64,000 bases of DNA from contig JAVJNT010000002.1 of NCBI GenBank assembly GCA_040217175.1, positions 1,062,001 to 1,126,000 on the forward strand, in the 5' to 3' direction. The first letter of the stretch is position 1. Each line of letters begins with the position of its first letter. Of the stretch, positions 33,242 to 42,248 are shown piece after piece. Below the pieces are notes generated by a model. That model had not been told where the DNA came from. It ran no database searches and was given only the letters and a program-made list of their open reading frames with translations. This DNA comes from Phycisphaerales bacterium. Its GTDB lineage: Bacteria > Planctomycetota > Phycisphaerae > Phycisphaerales > UBA1924. The translations under genes were made by a program, and so were the position numbers.

Positions 33242-34393
33242 ATGGCAACCGTTGGAGAACTCGTCGACGCCCTCGAGACCTTCGCGCCCATGCGGTACGC
33301 GGGCGATTGGGACAACGTGGGCCTCATCGTCGGCTCGCGCAGCCAGGCCCTCAAGGGCCCCGTGCTGCTGACCATCGACCTCGCTCCCGGCGTGCTCGAG
33401 GAAGCACGGACCGCGGGCGCGTCGGCCATCCTCGCGTACCACCCGCCGATCTTCCACCCAATCAAGAGCCTGACCGACGACCACGCCATGGGCAAGATGC
33501 TGCTCGAAGCCGTGACGGCGGGCATGTCGGTCGTCAGCCCGCACAGCAGCCTCGACGCGGCCCCCGGCGGCATGTGCGACTGGCTGTGCGAGGCCATCAG
33601 CGGCTCGAAGACCGAGGGCTCGATCGCCGGCGACGTCCGCGCCCTCATGCCCCACATGGAGCGCCCCGGCAGCCGCGAGATCAAGATCGTGACCTTCGTG
33701 CCGCACAAGGACGCCGACCAGGTCCGCAACGCCCTGGCCTCCGCCGGCGCGGGCATCATCGGCGCCTACACCGCTTGCTCCTTCGGCGTCGAGGGCAGCG
33801 GCACGTTCTTCGCCAACGAGGGCGCCAACCCCGCGGTCGGCGAGACGGGCCAACTCGAACGCGTCGAGGAGCTGCGCCTCGAGATGGTGTGCAGCAAGGC
33901 CGCGCTGCCCATCGCGATGGAGACGCTCCGACAGTTCCACCCCTACGAAGAACCCGCGGTCGACCTCTACGAGCTCCTCCCCGAGCCCGTGCGCCACGCC
34001 GGCGCGGGCCGCCGGCTGGTGCTCGACCGCCCCGCCGCCCCCGCTGAGATCGCCGATCGGCTCAAGACGTTCCTAGGCATCCCCGCCGTCAAGGTCGCCG
34101 CCGTCGACGGCGACGTGCACAAGCCCGTGCGCACGGTGGGCGTGTGCCCGGGCGCGGGCGCGTCGCTGCGCAACCACGCGCTGGCGGCCGGCTGCGACTT
34201 CTTCGTCACCGGCGAGATGACCCACCACGAGGCGCTCGAACTGCTCCGCAAGGACTGCGGCGTGCTGCTGGCCGGCCACACCAACACCGAGCGCGGCTAC
34301 CTCCCCCGCCTGCGCGACCGCCTGGTCGACCTCCTGCCCCAGACCGACTGCATGGTCTCGACGCGGGACCGCACGCCGTTTACGTGGATGTAG
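33242..34393 (+). CDS. Nif3-like dinuclear metal center protein (GTP cyclohydrolase I type 2 family)
   Basis: A 383-residue member of the Nif3/NIF3L1 family (DUF34), with the long form that carries an inserted PII-like middle domain (about 145-270; FVPHKDADQVRNALASAGAG). Metal ligands are visible: AYHPPIFHP, SPHSSLDAAPGG and, near the C-terminus, TGEMTHHEAL and GHTNTERG. The biochemical role of the family is unsettled; GTP cyclohydrolase activity has been proposed for some members. TACGAT five bases before ATG suggests a leaderless message. Confidence 0.92.
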   Translation: MATVGELVDALETFAPMRYAGDWDNVGLIVGSRSQALKGPVLLTIDLAPGVLEEARTAGASAILAYHPPIFHPIKSLTDDHAMGKMLLEAVTAGMSVVSPHSSLDAAPGGMCDWLCEAISGSKTEGSIAGDVRALMPHMERPGSREIKIVTFVPHKDADQVRNALASAGAGIIGAYTACSFGVEGSGTFFANEGANPAVGETGQLERVEELRLEMVCSKAALPIAMETLRQFHPYEEPAVDLYELLPEPVRHAGAGRRLVLDRPAAPAEIADRLKTFLGIPAVKVAAVDGDVHKPVRTVGVCPGAGASLRNHALAAGCDFFVTGEMTHHEALELLRKDCGVLLAGHTNTERGYLPRLRDRLVDLLPQTDCMVSTRDRTPFTWM

Positions 34394-34417
34394 CAAGAGC
34401 CTGAAGCGAGGACACCG

Positions 34418-34867
34418 ATGCCCGGAACCGTCAGTCTGCACCGAGTCTTGCGCGCACCCGCCGATCGTGTGTACCGCGCGTTCATCGATCCCGCCGCCAT
34501 GACCAAGTGGATGCCGCCCAACGGATTTACCGGCACCGTGCACCACATGGAGCCCAAGGTCGGCGGCTCGTACCAGATGTCGTTCACGAACTTCTCGACG
34601 GGCCAGAGCCACGCGTTCGGCGGCACTTACGTCGAGGTGCTGCCGAACGAGCGGTTGCGCTACAAGGACGCGTTCGACGACCCGAACCTGCCCGGCGAGA
34701 TGGACGTCACCGTGACCTTCAGGGCAGTCTCTTGCGGCACGGAGCTCACGATCGTTCAGGACGGCCTTCCGGACGTCATCCCCGTCGAGGCGTGCAGCCT
34801 GGGCTGGCAGGAGTCGTTGACGCTGCTCGCCAATCTCGTGGAAGCCGAGATTCCCGACGGCGCGTGA
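34418..34867 (+). CDS. SRPBCC / AHSA1-like protein
   Basis: A 149-residue START-like domain protein related to the Aha1 C-terminal domain (PF08327 type). The opening HRVLRAPADRVYRAFIDPAAM and WMPPNGFTGTVHHMEPKVGG are typical. Such proteins bind hydrophobic ligands or act as stress proteins; no specific role can be given. GCGAGG lies 12 bases before ATG 34418. A GC-rich hairpin follows the stop. Confidence 0.88.
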   Translation: MPGTVSLHRVLRAPADRVYRAFIDPAAMTKWMPPNGFTGTVHHMEPKVGGSYQMSFTNFSTGQSHAFGGTYVEVLPNERLRYKDAFDDPNLPGEMDVTVTFRAVSCGTELTIVQDGLPDVIPVEACSLGWQESLTLLANLVEAEIPDGA

Positions 34868-34870
34868 AAA

Positions 34871-34900
34871 GCCCCGCGCCGTGAGAACACGACGCGGGGC
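34871..34900. terminator. GC-rich stem-loop after the SRPBCC gene
   Basis: GCCCCGCG-C-CGTG, loop AGAA, CACG-A-CGCGGGGC form a 12-bp stem with one C.A mismatch, three bases after the stop codon. The T run is only on the minus strand (AAAA before the stem), so on the plus strand it is a hairpin without a T tract. It probably marks the 3' end of the SRPBCC transcript. Confidence 0.5.
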
Positions 34901-35096
34901 CGGTGCAGGGGGATGCGGCCACGATTGCCCAGACGCTGGGCACGGCCTTTAGGCCGATGGCCGAACACCTGAATTGTCCATTCCACCCAGCCGCCCGCCC
35001 ACCGGTCGCGGCGTGCGATGCCGGCCCGGGCCGCTCCGAGGCCCGCACGACCCCCCCACGCGGTGCCGCCAGCGGGCGGTTCTGGTACCATGGGCG

Positions 35097-35663
35097 ATGC
35101 CTGGCCCCCACGTTGCCATCTATCCGGGCTCGTTCGACCCCATAACCTTCGGCCACCTGGACGTCATCCGACGGGGCCGGACGCTCTTCGACGAGCTGGT
35201 CGTGGCCATCGGGAACAACCCCAGCAAGCCCCAGCTCTTCACCGCCGACGAGCGGGCCGCCATGGCCAGCGACCTCGTCGCCGAGATGTGCGAGCAGGAG
35301 CCGAGCCACGCGCCCGTGAAGGTCGAGGTCTTCACGGGGCTGACGGTCGACTTCGCCAAGGCCCGCGGGGCGGCGGCCCTGCTCCGCGGCGTGCGCAACC
35401 TCTCGGACCTGCAGTACGAGGTCCAGCAGGCGGTCACCAACCGACAGCTCGCCGGCCTGGAGACGGCCTTCATGGTCGCCGGCGAGAGCTTCGCGTACAT
35501 CAGCAGCAGCCTCATCAAGCAGATCGCCGCGATGGGCAGCGACCCCGACGTGCTCAAGAGCATGGTGCCCGAGGCGGTCATCGAGGCCATGTGGGCCAAG
35601 CGAGACCACCCGCTGCTCGCGCGGCTGCGGGCCGACCACGACCCGGCCAACGACGAGGGCTGA
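35097..35663 (+). CDS. coaD: phosphopantetheine adenylyltransferase
   Basis: Penultimate enzyme of coenzyme A synthesis. The 188-residue product has the nucleotidyltransferase signature YPGSFDPITFGHLDVI, the RGVRNLSD substrate loop and ISSSLIKQIA near the end. Length is slightly above the usual 160 because of a polar C-terminal tail. TGGTACCAT ends six bases before ATG 35097 and no Shine-Dalgarno is visible, so a leaderless transcript is likely. In-frame codons upstream to 34974 do not look coding. Confidence 0.94.
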   Translation: MPGPHVAIYPGSFDPITFGHLDVIRRGRTLFDELVVAIGNNPSKPQLFTADERAAMASDLVAEMCEQEPSHAPVKVEVFTGLTVDFAKARGAAALLRGVRNLSDLQYEVQQAVTNRQLAGLETAFMVAGESFAYISSSLIKQIAAMGSDPDVLKSMVPEAVIEAMWAKRDHPLLARLRADHDPANDEG

Positions 35664-35741
35664 CGCGCCCCGGAGCGTTCCAGGGGCGTTGATGGTCCGG
35701 GCGGCTTGATCGGTGCCCGTCGGTGCGCCACCATACCACCG

Positions 35742-36572
35742 ATGCCCTGGCGGCCGAGGAGCTTCAAGATCAGCGGTCTGCGCCGATGGCTGATCATCGG
35801 CGCGCTGTCCGCCATCGCGATCTTTTCGCTCGCGGGCGTGGTCGCCTTCTCGCTCTCCGAGCAGGCGCCGGCGTGGTGGCGCACCGTCCGCCGAGACGAC
35901 CCGCGCACCGAGCAGACGGCCATCGCCATCGAGAACGGCCTGTGGAACGCGCTCTACCAGCGCCGCGAGCCGGGCCAGGAGCGCTGGCACGTGTGGGTGG
36001 GCGCTAACGACGCCAACGCCTGGCTCAATACCACCATGCGAGACTGGGTCGCCGCCCAGTGGGAGCTCGTCGGCTGGCCGCAGGAGCTCGAAGAGGTCCA
36101 GGTCGAATTCATGGACGGGTTCATCGCCATCGGCCTGCGCGTGGGCATGCCCGATGGCGTGCGCTACATCTCGGCGGTCGTCGAGCCCATCATCGACGAG
36201 GACGGCGCCCTGTGGCTGCCCGCACGCACCGTCAGCGTGGGCCGCCTGACCCTGCCCGCCGGCGTGCTGCTGGACTACCTCCGCCGCAACCAGGAGGAGT
36301 ACGTGCCGCCCGCGCTGCTGACGCTGCCAGAGACCAAGGCCATCTTCAGCGCCCTGGAGGGCAACGCCCCGCTGATCGAGGACGCCTCGCAGTCGCTGGG
36401 CGACGGCCGTCGCGTGAGCCTGATCGCGATGCGGCCCGTGGGCGCACGCCTGGAGCTCTGGTGCATGACTTCCCAGGACGCTGACCCCGACGACGGCGAC
36501 GACCTCCGCCGCGTGCGGGCCCAGAGCCCCGCCGCCATGGCCGTCCAGCGAGAGCAGCAGGATCCGGGCTGA
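35742..36572 (+). CDS. hypothetical membrane-anchored protein
   Basis: A 276-residue protein I do not recognise. One membrane helix lies at about 17-38 (WLIIGALSAIAIFSLAGVVAFSL); the rest is probably periplasmic, with mixed alpha/beta character (WVGANDANAWLNTTMRDWVA; VEFMDGFIAIGLRVGM). The C-terminus is acidic and polar. I chose ATG 35742; a frame from 35706 is possible. It lies between coaD and lysS and may be co-transcribed. Confidence 0.7.
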   Translation: MPWRPRSFKISGLRRWLIIGALSAIAIFSLAGVVAFSLSEQAPAWWRTVRRDDPRTEQTAIAIENGLWNALYQRREPGQERWHVWVGANDANAWLNTTMRDWVAAQWELVGWPQELEEVQVEFMDGFIAIGLRVGMPDGVRYISAVVEPIIDEDGALWLPARTVSVGRLTLPAGVLLDYLRRNQEEYVPPALLTLPETKAIFSALEGNAPLIEDASQSLGDGRRVSLIAMRPVGARLELWCMTSQDADPDDGDDLRRVRAQSPAAMAVQREQQDPG

Positions 36573-36597
36573 GCGGCTTTTCCTACAATCGCGGCCC

Positions 36598-38214
36598 ATG
36601 AGTGACGCCGCGACCGACCAGACGCCCGCCCACCCCAACGCCGACAACGAGTTCGTGCGCCAGCGCCTCGCCAACCGCGAGGCCGTCGCGAGCCTGGGCA
36701 TGAAGCCCTACGGCGTGCGCGAGGACGGACTGGTCGAGCTCGCCCGCGCCCACGAGCTGTACGACGCCGATGCCGACGCCGCGCACCAGCAGGCCGAGGC
36801 CGACCGCAAGGCGGCGCTCAAGCAAGATCCGAACGCCGACGTCCCGCCCGCGACGGACGACCGCACCCGCGTGCGTGTCGCCGGCCGCGTCGTGCTGCAT
36901 CGCGACAACGGCAAGCTCGTCTGGCTCAACCTGCGCGATTCGACCGGCGACCTGCAGATCGCCGTCAGCAAGCGCGATTGCAGCGAGGCCGGGTTCAACC
37001 TCGCCAAGCTCACCGACCTGGCCGACGTCGTCGTGGCCGAGGGGCCGCTGATGAAGACGCGGGCGGGCGAGCTAACCATCTGGGCGAGCGACCTGCGGCC
37101 CGGGGCCAAGAGCGTCGAGCCCCCGCCCGAGAAGCACGCCGGCCTGAGCGACCCCGAGGCACGCTTCCGCCGGCGCTACGTCGACCTGTGGAGCAACCCC
37201 GAGGCCATGGCAAGGCTGGTCTTGCGCGGCAAGATCGTGCGCGACGTGCGCGCGTTCATGGAAGAGCGCGGCTTCGCCGAGGTCGAGACGCCCGTGCTCC
37301 AGGCCCAGGCCGGCGGTGCGGCGGCTCGGCCGTTCATCACGCACCTCAACGCGCTCGACATGGACCTCTCGCTGCGCATCGCGCCCGAGCTGTACCTGAA
37401 GCGCCTCCTCGTCGCCGGGATGCCCCGCGTGTTCGAGATGAGCCGAAACTTCAGGAACGAGGGCCTCAGCCGCCGGCACAACCCCGAGTTTACCTCGATG
37501 GAGGCGTACCAGGCGTTCGGCGATGCCCACACGATGCTGGAGCTGGCCGAGAGCATGGTGCGCCGCCTGGCCGAGATGGTCTGCGCCGATCCGGCGTACC
37601 AATCGCTCTACCCCGACGCGACCACGAAGGCGATGCCATGGGAAGGCATGGAGATCAACTACGCCGACCCGTTCGTGCAGGTCGAGTACGGTGACTTGTT
37701 CGAGAAGGCCGTGGGTTGCTCGATGTTCGACGAGGAGGCCGTGCGCGGCGCTGCGGTCGATGCCGGCTACGACGATGCGAAGACCACCGACCACTGGCTG
37801 CTCGTCGATCGGCTCTTCGAAGACAAGGCCGAAGAGTTGATCGACACGACGCGCCCGACGTTCGTGTTGCACTACCCCAGCGCCACGAGCCCGCTCACGC
37901 GTCCGCTCGACGACCGGCCCGAGCTGGCCGGCCGGTGGGACCTGTTCATCGCCGGCATGGAGATCGGCCCGGCCTACACCGAACTCAACGACCCAGAGGT
38001 GCAGGAAGCCAAGTTCCGCCAGCAGCTCGAGGGCGCCAAGGCCGACGACGACACGTTCCGCACGCTGGATGAAGACTTCCTCCGCGCCCTGCGCGTGGGC
38101 ATGCCCCCCGCCGGCGGCATCGGCCTGGGCATCGACCGCCTGGCGATGCTCCTGACCGGCGGCGCGAGCCTGCGGGAAGTGATCCCGTTCCCGTTCATGC
38201 GGCCCGAGGCCTGA
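36598..38214 (+). CDS. lysS: lysyl-tRNA synthetase, class II
   Basis: Charges tRNA(Lys). The 538-residue product has an anticodon-binding OB-fold (VRVAGRVVLHRDNGKLVWLN) and the class II core: motif 2 FRNEGLSRRHNPEFT and motif 3 GIGLGIDRLAMLLTG. About 35 extra residues rich in Ala and Asp precede the OB-fold. TACAAT lies eight bases before ATG 36598 without a Shine-Dalgarno, suggesting a leaderless or near-leaderless message. The stop directly abuts that of the convergent protease gene. Confidence 0.96.
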   Translation: MSDAATDQTPAHPNADNEFVRQRLANREAVASLGMKPYGVREDGLVELARAHELYDADADAAHQQAEADRKAALKQDPNADVPPATDDRTRVRVAGRVVLHRDNGKLVWLNLRDSTGDLQIAVSKRDCSEAGFNLAKLTDLADVVVAEGPLMKTRAGELTIWASDLRPGAKSVEPPPEKHAGLSDPEARFRRRYVDLWSNPEAMARLVLRGKIVRDVRAFMEERGFAEVETPVLQAQAGGAAARPFITHLNALDMDLSLRIAPELYLKRLLVAGMPRVFEMSRNFRNEGLSRRHNPEFTSMEAYQAFGDAHTMLELAESMVRRLAEMVCADPAYQSLYPDATTKAMPWEGMEINYADPFVQVEYGDLFEKAVGCSMFDEEAVRGAAVDAGYDDAKTTDHWLLVDRLFEDKAEELIDTTRPTFVLHYPSATSPLTRPLDDRPELAGRWDLFIAGMEIGPAYTELNDPEVQEAKFRQQLEGAKADDDTFRTLDEDFLRALRVGMPPAGGIGLGIDRLAMLLTGGASLREVIPFPFMRPEA

Positions 38215-40683
38215 TCACGCCGGCAGCGGCAGCCCGCCCACGCCCCAGCCCACCTGGCCGTCGATCGACAGCAGCAGACCGGTAATCGGCTCGGGAGACT
38301 CCAGCACGATCGACAGCGGCAGGTCGCCCGCACGATCGCGCACGGCCGTGATGGTGTCGATCACCACCGTGCGGAAGTCGCCGGCGTCGACCGAGACGCT
38401 CTGCACCAGTTCGTCGCCGCTCAGGAATAGGAACCGCACGGTGACGTTCGTGTTCGAGCTCGATGCGTTGTAGACGCCCAGCCGCAGGAACGAGCCCGCG
38501 TCGCTGGGGTCGAACGCGCCCAGCGAGAAAGCGAGGTCGGTGCTCGCCGCGCCGGGGGGTGCGCTGCTGAAGGCCTCCTCGGTCGTCGACTGGACGAACT
38601 GCACGACGCCCACGCCCGACGTGAACTCGTAGCGATAGCCCAGGGCGTTGGGCACCGCCAGCGCGGCGCTGGTGCCCGCGGGCACGAAACGCTCGGCGAG
38701 GGTCTCGTCTCCCATCGTCGTCGTCGCGATGACGTTCAGCCGTGCCACCGAGACGCCGGGGTTGAAGACCAGCAGCTCGGTCGTCGAGCCAGGGATCTCG
38801 GCGACTGGCGCGAAGTTGATCGCTGGCAGCGAGCCGGGCGTGCCCAGCGCCGTCCAGCCCACGCCCGACGTTGCGTCGAAGTGCGTGGCGGCCGCCACGA
38901 TGCCAACGTGCCCGCTCTGGTCGGCCGCGTCGACCGCTTCGCTCGTGAGGATGACGCCGAACGCGTTGCCCGAGAGCGCCGCGATGTCGCCGATGCTCCA
39001 CCCCCCACGCGCCTCGGCCCGCACGACCTGGGTCAGCGAGACCTGGCCCGCCGTCGAGACGAACGTCACCTCGACGAGCGCGTCGTGATCGTTGGCGTTG
39101 TAGAACACGAGGAAGTCCGAGATGCCCGTGAGCGCCTCGACACGCGGGAAGTGCCACGTGTCGGCGGTCTGACGCGTGAAGCTCTCGCTCGTCGTGATGC
39201 GTTGGCCGCCGAACACGTCGGCGTGCTCGAGCGCCACGCCCAGCGGCGCGGTCGAGCCCAGCACGATCGCGTACGGCTCGTTGGGCAGGATCTGCCGACC
39301 GCTGGCCTGTTCGACGGCGAAGGCGCCGTCGCGCGCGACGTCGATCATCATCGTCGCGCCCGGTTCGATCACGCGGTCGACCACGATCGCGTCGCCGTCG
39401 CGGCCCAGGTCGTCGCGCTCGTACCGCAGCGTGAGCGTGAAGAGCTGGGCGCTGTCGGTGGGGTTCGACACGTACACCGCCTGGTCGATGTCGTTCGAGG
39501 CAAAGCCTTCGGGGTAGTAGGCCACCTCGTCGAAGCCGCCCGTCGCGACGGCCATGTCGTAGCTGGCCGGCGCCGAGCCGATGACCTCGAGGGTGTAGAA
39601 CTGCTCGGTCGCGGCGAAGCCCAGCCCCGTGACGGTATCGGCCGTTGCGTTTTCGGCGACGAGCAGGCCTTGCGAGTCCCACAGCCGCAGCGTCACGGGC
39701 TGGTCGCTCGTCACGCGGAAGTCGAGCAGGCCGTCCTCGCGCACGGTGACCCAGTGCAGCCCCGAGCTCGCATTGGTGGTGTTGCCCGACGCGACGCCCT
39801 CGCCCGTGAAGGGGCTGGTCGCGAGGAACGCGCCGCGGCCGGGCCAGCGCATCGGGTCGATCTCCCAGCCGATGTCCTCCATCGCGGCGAAGTCCAGCGG
39901 CGTGGCGAGCTTGCGCGTGCCACGGGTGAACGTCGGGTCCATCAGCGTTTCTTGCCCGCCACTGGTCAGCCCCTCGCGCCAGTGCGCCAGGTCGGACGCC
40001 ATGAGCTGCGTGTCGGCGCTCACGGCCATCGCGCGCGGGCCCATGAATTCGCTGCTGGGCGAGACGAGGTTCAGGAACGCCGGCGTCCCGTCGGTGAACC
40101 CGAGCACGTGCATCATCTCGTGCAGCGCGACCGAGTAGAAGTCGTGCTCGCTGCCCTCGAGGCCCGCGGTCGTGATCCCGAAGTGCCAGTTGGTGTCGTT
40201 GTCGAAGGTGATCGTGCCGCCCCAGAGGCTCGTATCGCTCTGGCCGGCCTCGGGCCCGGTCGCCCCGCTCTGGCCGCGGCCCTCGACGTTCTGGAGGAAG
40301 GCCGCGCTGCCGCTGGCCTGCCAGCCGCCCGCGCCGCCGAGCCCCAGCGTGTCGCCCGCGATGTCGCGGCCGCCCACGAACAGCAGCACCTCGTCCTCGT
40401 CGATCACCGGATCGTCGATCTCCGCGACCGAGCCCGTCGCGGGATTGGTGAACTGGATGCGCCAGTTGTTGCCGCCACCGGGGATGATCGCGTTGAGCGA
40501 GTCGTTGAACAGCGAGCTGACGTAGTCCGCCGCGGCCTCCATGACTACCCGCCGCGCCGGATCATCGAAGAACCCGTTGGTGTCGTAGGTGTAGTCGACC
40601 TCGATGCTGACGCTGAGCAGCACGCGCGGCTCCAGCGATTCGCACGCGATCGGCGAGTCGAACAGGGTCTCCCGAACAGGCAT
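38215..40683 (-). CDS. secreted metzincin-like protease with N-terminal LEPRVLLS motif
   Basis: An 822-residue exported protein. AAGGAGCGAGG precedes ATG 40683. LEPRVLLS at 17-24 is a motif found near the N-terminus of many planctomycete surface proteins and may act in secretion or sorting. A zinc site HEMMHVLGFTD (H188, E189, H192, D198) has Asp in place of the third His, as in snapalysin-type metzincins. Residues 290-815 form repeated beta-rich domains with no recognised name. No dockerin or PEP-CTERM tail is present. Substrate unknown. Confidence 0.85.
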   Translation of the reverse strand: MPVRETLFDSPIACESLEPRVLLSVSIEVDYTYDTNGFFDDPARRVVMEAAADYVSSLFNDSLNAIIPGGGNNWRIQFTNPATGSVAEIDDPVIDEDEVLLFVGGRDIAGDTLGLGGAGGWQASGSAAFLQNVEGRGQSGATGPEAGQSDTSLWGGTITFDNDTNWHFGITTAGLEGSEHDFYSVALHEMMHVLGFTDGTPAFLNLVSPSSEFMGPRAMAVSADTQLMASDLAHWREGLTSGGQETLMDPTFTRGTRKLATPLDFAAMEDIGWEIDPMRWPGRGAFLATSPFTGEGVASGNTTNASSGLHWVTVREDGLLDFRVTSDQPVTLRLWDSQGLLVAENATADTVTGLGFAATEQFYTLEVIGSAPASYDMAVATGGFDEVAYYPEGFASNDIDQAVYVSNPTDSAQLFTLTLRYERDDLGRDGDAIVVDRVIEPGATMMIDVARDGAFAVEQASGRQILPNEPYAIVLGSTAPLGVALEHADVFGGQRITTSESFTRQTADTWHFPRVEALTGISDFLVFYNANDHDALVEVTFVSTAGQVSLTQVVRAEARGGWSIGDIAALSGNAFGVILTSEAVDAADQSGHVGIVAAATHFDATSGVGWTALGTPGSLPAINFAPVAEIPGSTTELLVFNPGVSVARLNVIATTTMGDETLAERFVPAGTSAALAVPNALGYRYEFTSGVGVVQFVQSTTEEAFSSAPPGAASTDLAFSLGAFDPSDAGSFLRLGVYNASSSNTNVTVRFLFLSGDELVQSVSVDAGDFRTVVIDTITAVRDRAGDLPLSIVLESPEPITGLLLSIDGQVGWGVGGLPLPA

Positions 40684-40731
40684 GCCTCGCTCCTTCTTCC
40701 TTGGCATCCGCACTCGCTGACGTATCGGCAA

Positions 40732-41379
40732 TTATCGTCGCAGCACCGCACGCACGGGGCTTGCGTCGAACCCCACCAGCCGTAGCGGCAGCGCGATCAG
40801 CTCCCAGATGCCCGGGTCGACCCCTCCCAGCACCAGCCCCTCGAGGATCGATACGCCCGATCGAGCGCACGCCGCGTGGCCGATGAGGTCCTTCGCGTCC
40901 GCGAGGTCGACGCTCGGGGTATCCACGCCCAAAAGCCGCACCTCGCGTGCCGCGAGCGCCTCGATCATCTCGGGCGTCGGCGCCGCGAGGTCGCTGGGGA
41001 ATGTCTCGGGGTCGGCGCCCGTGCCGGTCTGCAGCAGCAGCCTTCCGGGCTGCCCGTGCTCGGTCAGCCCGCGCACGGCGTCGAGCCACGCCTCGTCGAT
41101 CGCGTCGATGCCGAAGCGCTCGCCGCGCGTCGCGCGCACGGGCGCGACCACGCACGGACCGAGATACAGATCCAGCGGGTGCTGGTCGATCGTTCGCCCG
41201 GCCGGCTTGTAGTGGCTCTCGGCGTCGGCGTGCGCGCCGACGTGTACGGTGCTGGTGAGGGTGCTGAGCGTCAGGTGGTCGCCGCGCGCCGTGTCCATCA
41301 GGACCTTCCGGCTCAGCGGCGTATCACCCGGGAAGACGGCCGTGCGAGGCGACAAGGGCGGCGAGACGTCGACCAGCAT
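40732..41379 (-). CDS. cyclase family protein (kynurenine formamidase-like)
   Basis: A 215-residue metal-dependent hydrolase of the cyclase/KynB family. The zinc motif HxGTHxDxPxH appears as HVGAHADAESHY, with Ala and Glu at two positions that usually hold Thr and Pro. The GVDTPSVD loop is typical. Kynurenine formamidase is one possibility, but no other tryptophan-degradation gene is nearby, so the substrate stays open. TAGCCT lies five bases before ATG 41379 and no Shine-Dalgarno is seen. Confidence 0.85.
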   Translation of the reverse strand: MLVDVSPPLSPRTAVFPGDTPLSRKVLMDTARGDHLTLSTLTSTVHVGAHADAESHYKPAGRTIDQHPLDLYLGPCVVAPVRATRGERFGIDAIDEAWLDAVRGLTEHGQPGRLLLQTGTGADPETFPSDLAAPTPEMIEALAAREVRLLGVDTPSVDLADAKDLIGHAACARSGVSILEGLVLGGVDPGIWELIALPLRLVGFDASPVRAVLRR

Positions 41380-41410
41380 GGCCGAGGCTACGCCGGCCCG
41401 GTCGGACCCG

Positions 41411-42232
41411 TCAGCCCCAATCGAACCCGTAGATCAGGTACAGGCAGCCGCAGCAGGCGGCCGTGAGCGCCGGACCGCCCGCGATGCAGCCCAGCCCCTG
41501 CCACAGCAGCCGCTTGGCCGTGTCGGCCGCCGTGCCCGTCGAGACGTACGCACGCTTGCCGCCCTCGCTGGTGATGACCGACCGCACGCCCTGCAGCGGC
41601 TCGCCGGGCATCGCCCGCGTCAGGTCCTCGCCGTGGTGCGAGTGGTTGCCGGTGACGAAGACCTCCCGGCCCGCCTCGATGGCGTGCTCGACGTACCGCA
41701 ACCGCCGCGGCTGGCCGGAATCGTCGAGCAGATCGATCCCGAGGCGCTCCAGCGATTCGACGATGTGCGGCGGGAGTGGTTGCGTAAAGGCGCCGGTCTT
41801 CTCGTCCACGTTCTGGAACGTGAAGCTCTCGGATACGTCGAGGTGCACGTCGTCCTCGACGGCCGACACCAGCACGCGACCGGTGCTGTCTTCCACGTAG
41901 AACGGGTGGCTCGTCGTGACCGAGTCCACGCGCGTCCACACGGGCGCCTGGTGCTTGTGCGTTCGGCGATTGCCGACCTGGAAGATCGCGAGCTCCTCGA
42001 CGATCGCCTCGACGTACACGCAGGGCCGGGCCGAGAACGGACCGAGGAGTTCCGTCGCCGGAGCCGCCTTGCCCTCGACGGCCGTCCACCCGCGGTCGAG
42101 CATGCTGACGGTGCGCACGGGCGTCCGGCAGATGTCGGCGCGGCGTCGCAGCATCTTCCAGCCGCAGAATGGCAACGCCAGCCCGAGCACGCCGAGCCCG
42201 ACCAGCAGCAGGTTGACGATGATCGCAAGCAT
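41411..42232 (-). CDS. GIDE-domain membrane protein
   Basis: A 273-residue protein with membrane segments at both ends (LAIIVNLLLVGLGVLGLAL at 2-20; GCIAGGPALTAACCGCLYLIYG at the end). The middle resembles the GIDE/BAM domain known from the mitochondrial E3 ligase MULAN (FSARPCVYVEAIVEE; FYVEDSTGRVLV). No RING finger is present, so it is not an E3 ligase; in bacteria the role is unknown. GAGGAG precedes ATG 42232. It is 16 bases downstream of another membrane protein gene and probably co-transcribed. Confidence 0.75.
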   Translation of the reverse strand: MLAIIVNLLLVGLGVLGLALPFCGWKMLRRRADICRTPVRTVSMLDRGWTAVEGKAAPATELLGPFSARPCVYVEAIVEELAIFQVGNRRTHKHQAPVWTRVDSVTTSHPFYVEDSTGRVLVSAVEDDVHLDVSESFTFQNVDEKTGAFTQPLPPHIVESLERLGIDLLDDSGQPRRLRYVEHAIEAGREVFVTGNHSHHGEDLTRAMPGEPLQGVRSVITSEGGKRAYVSTGTAADTAKRLLWQGLGCIAGGPALTAACCGCLYLIYGFDWG

Positions 42233-42248
42233 GGTGGCTCCTCTTCGG

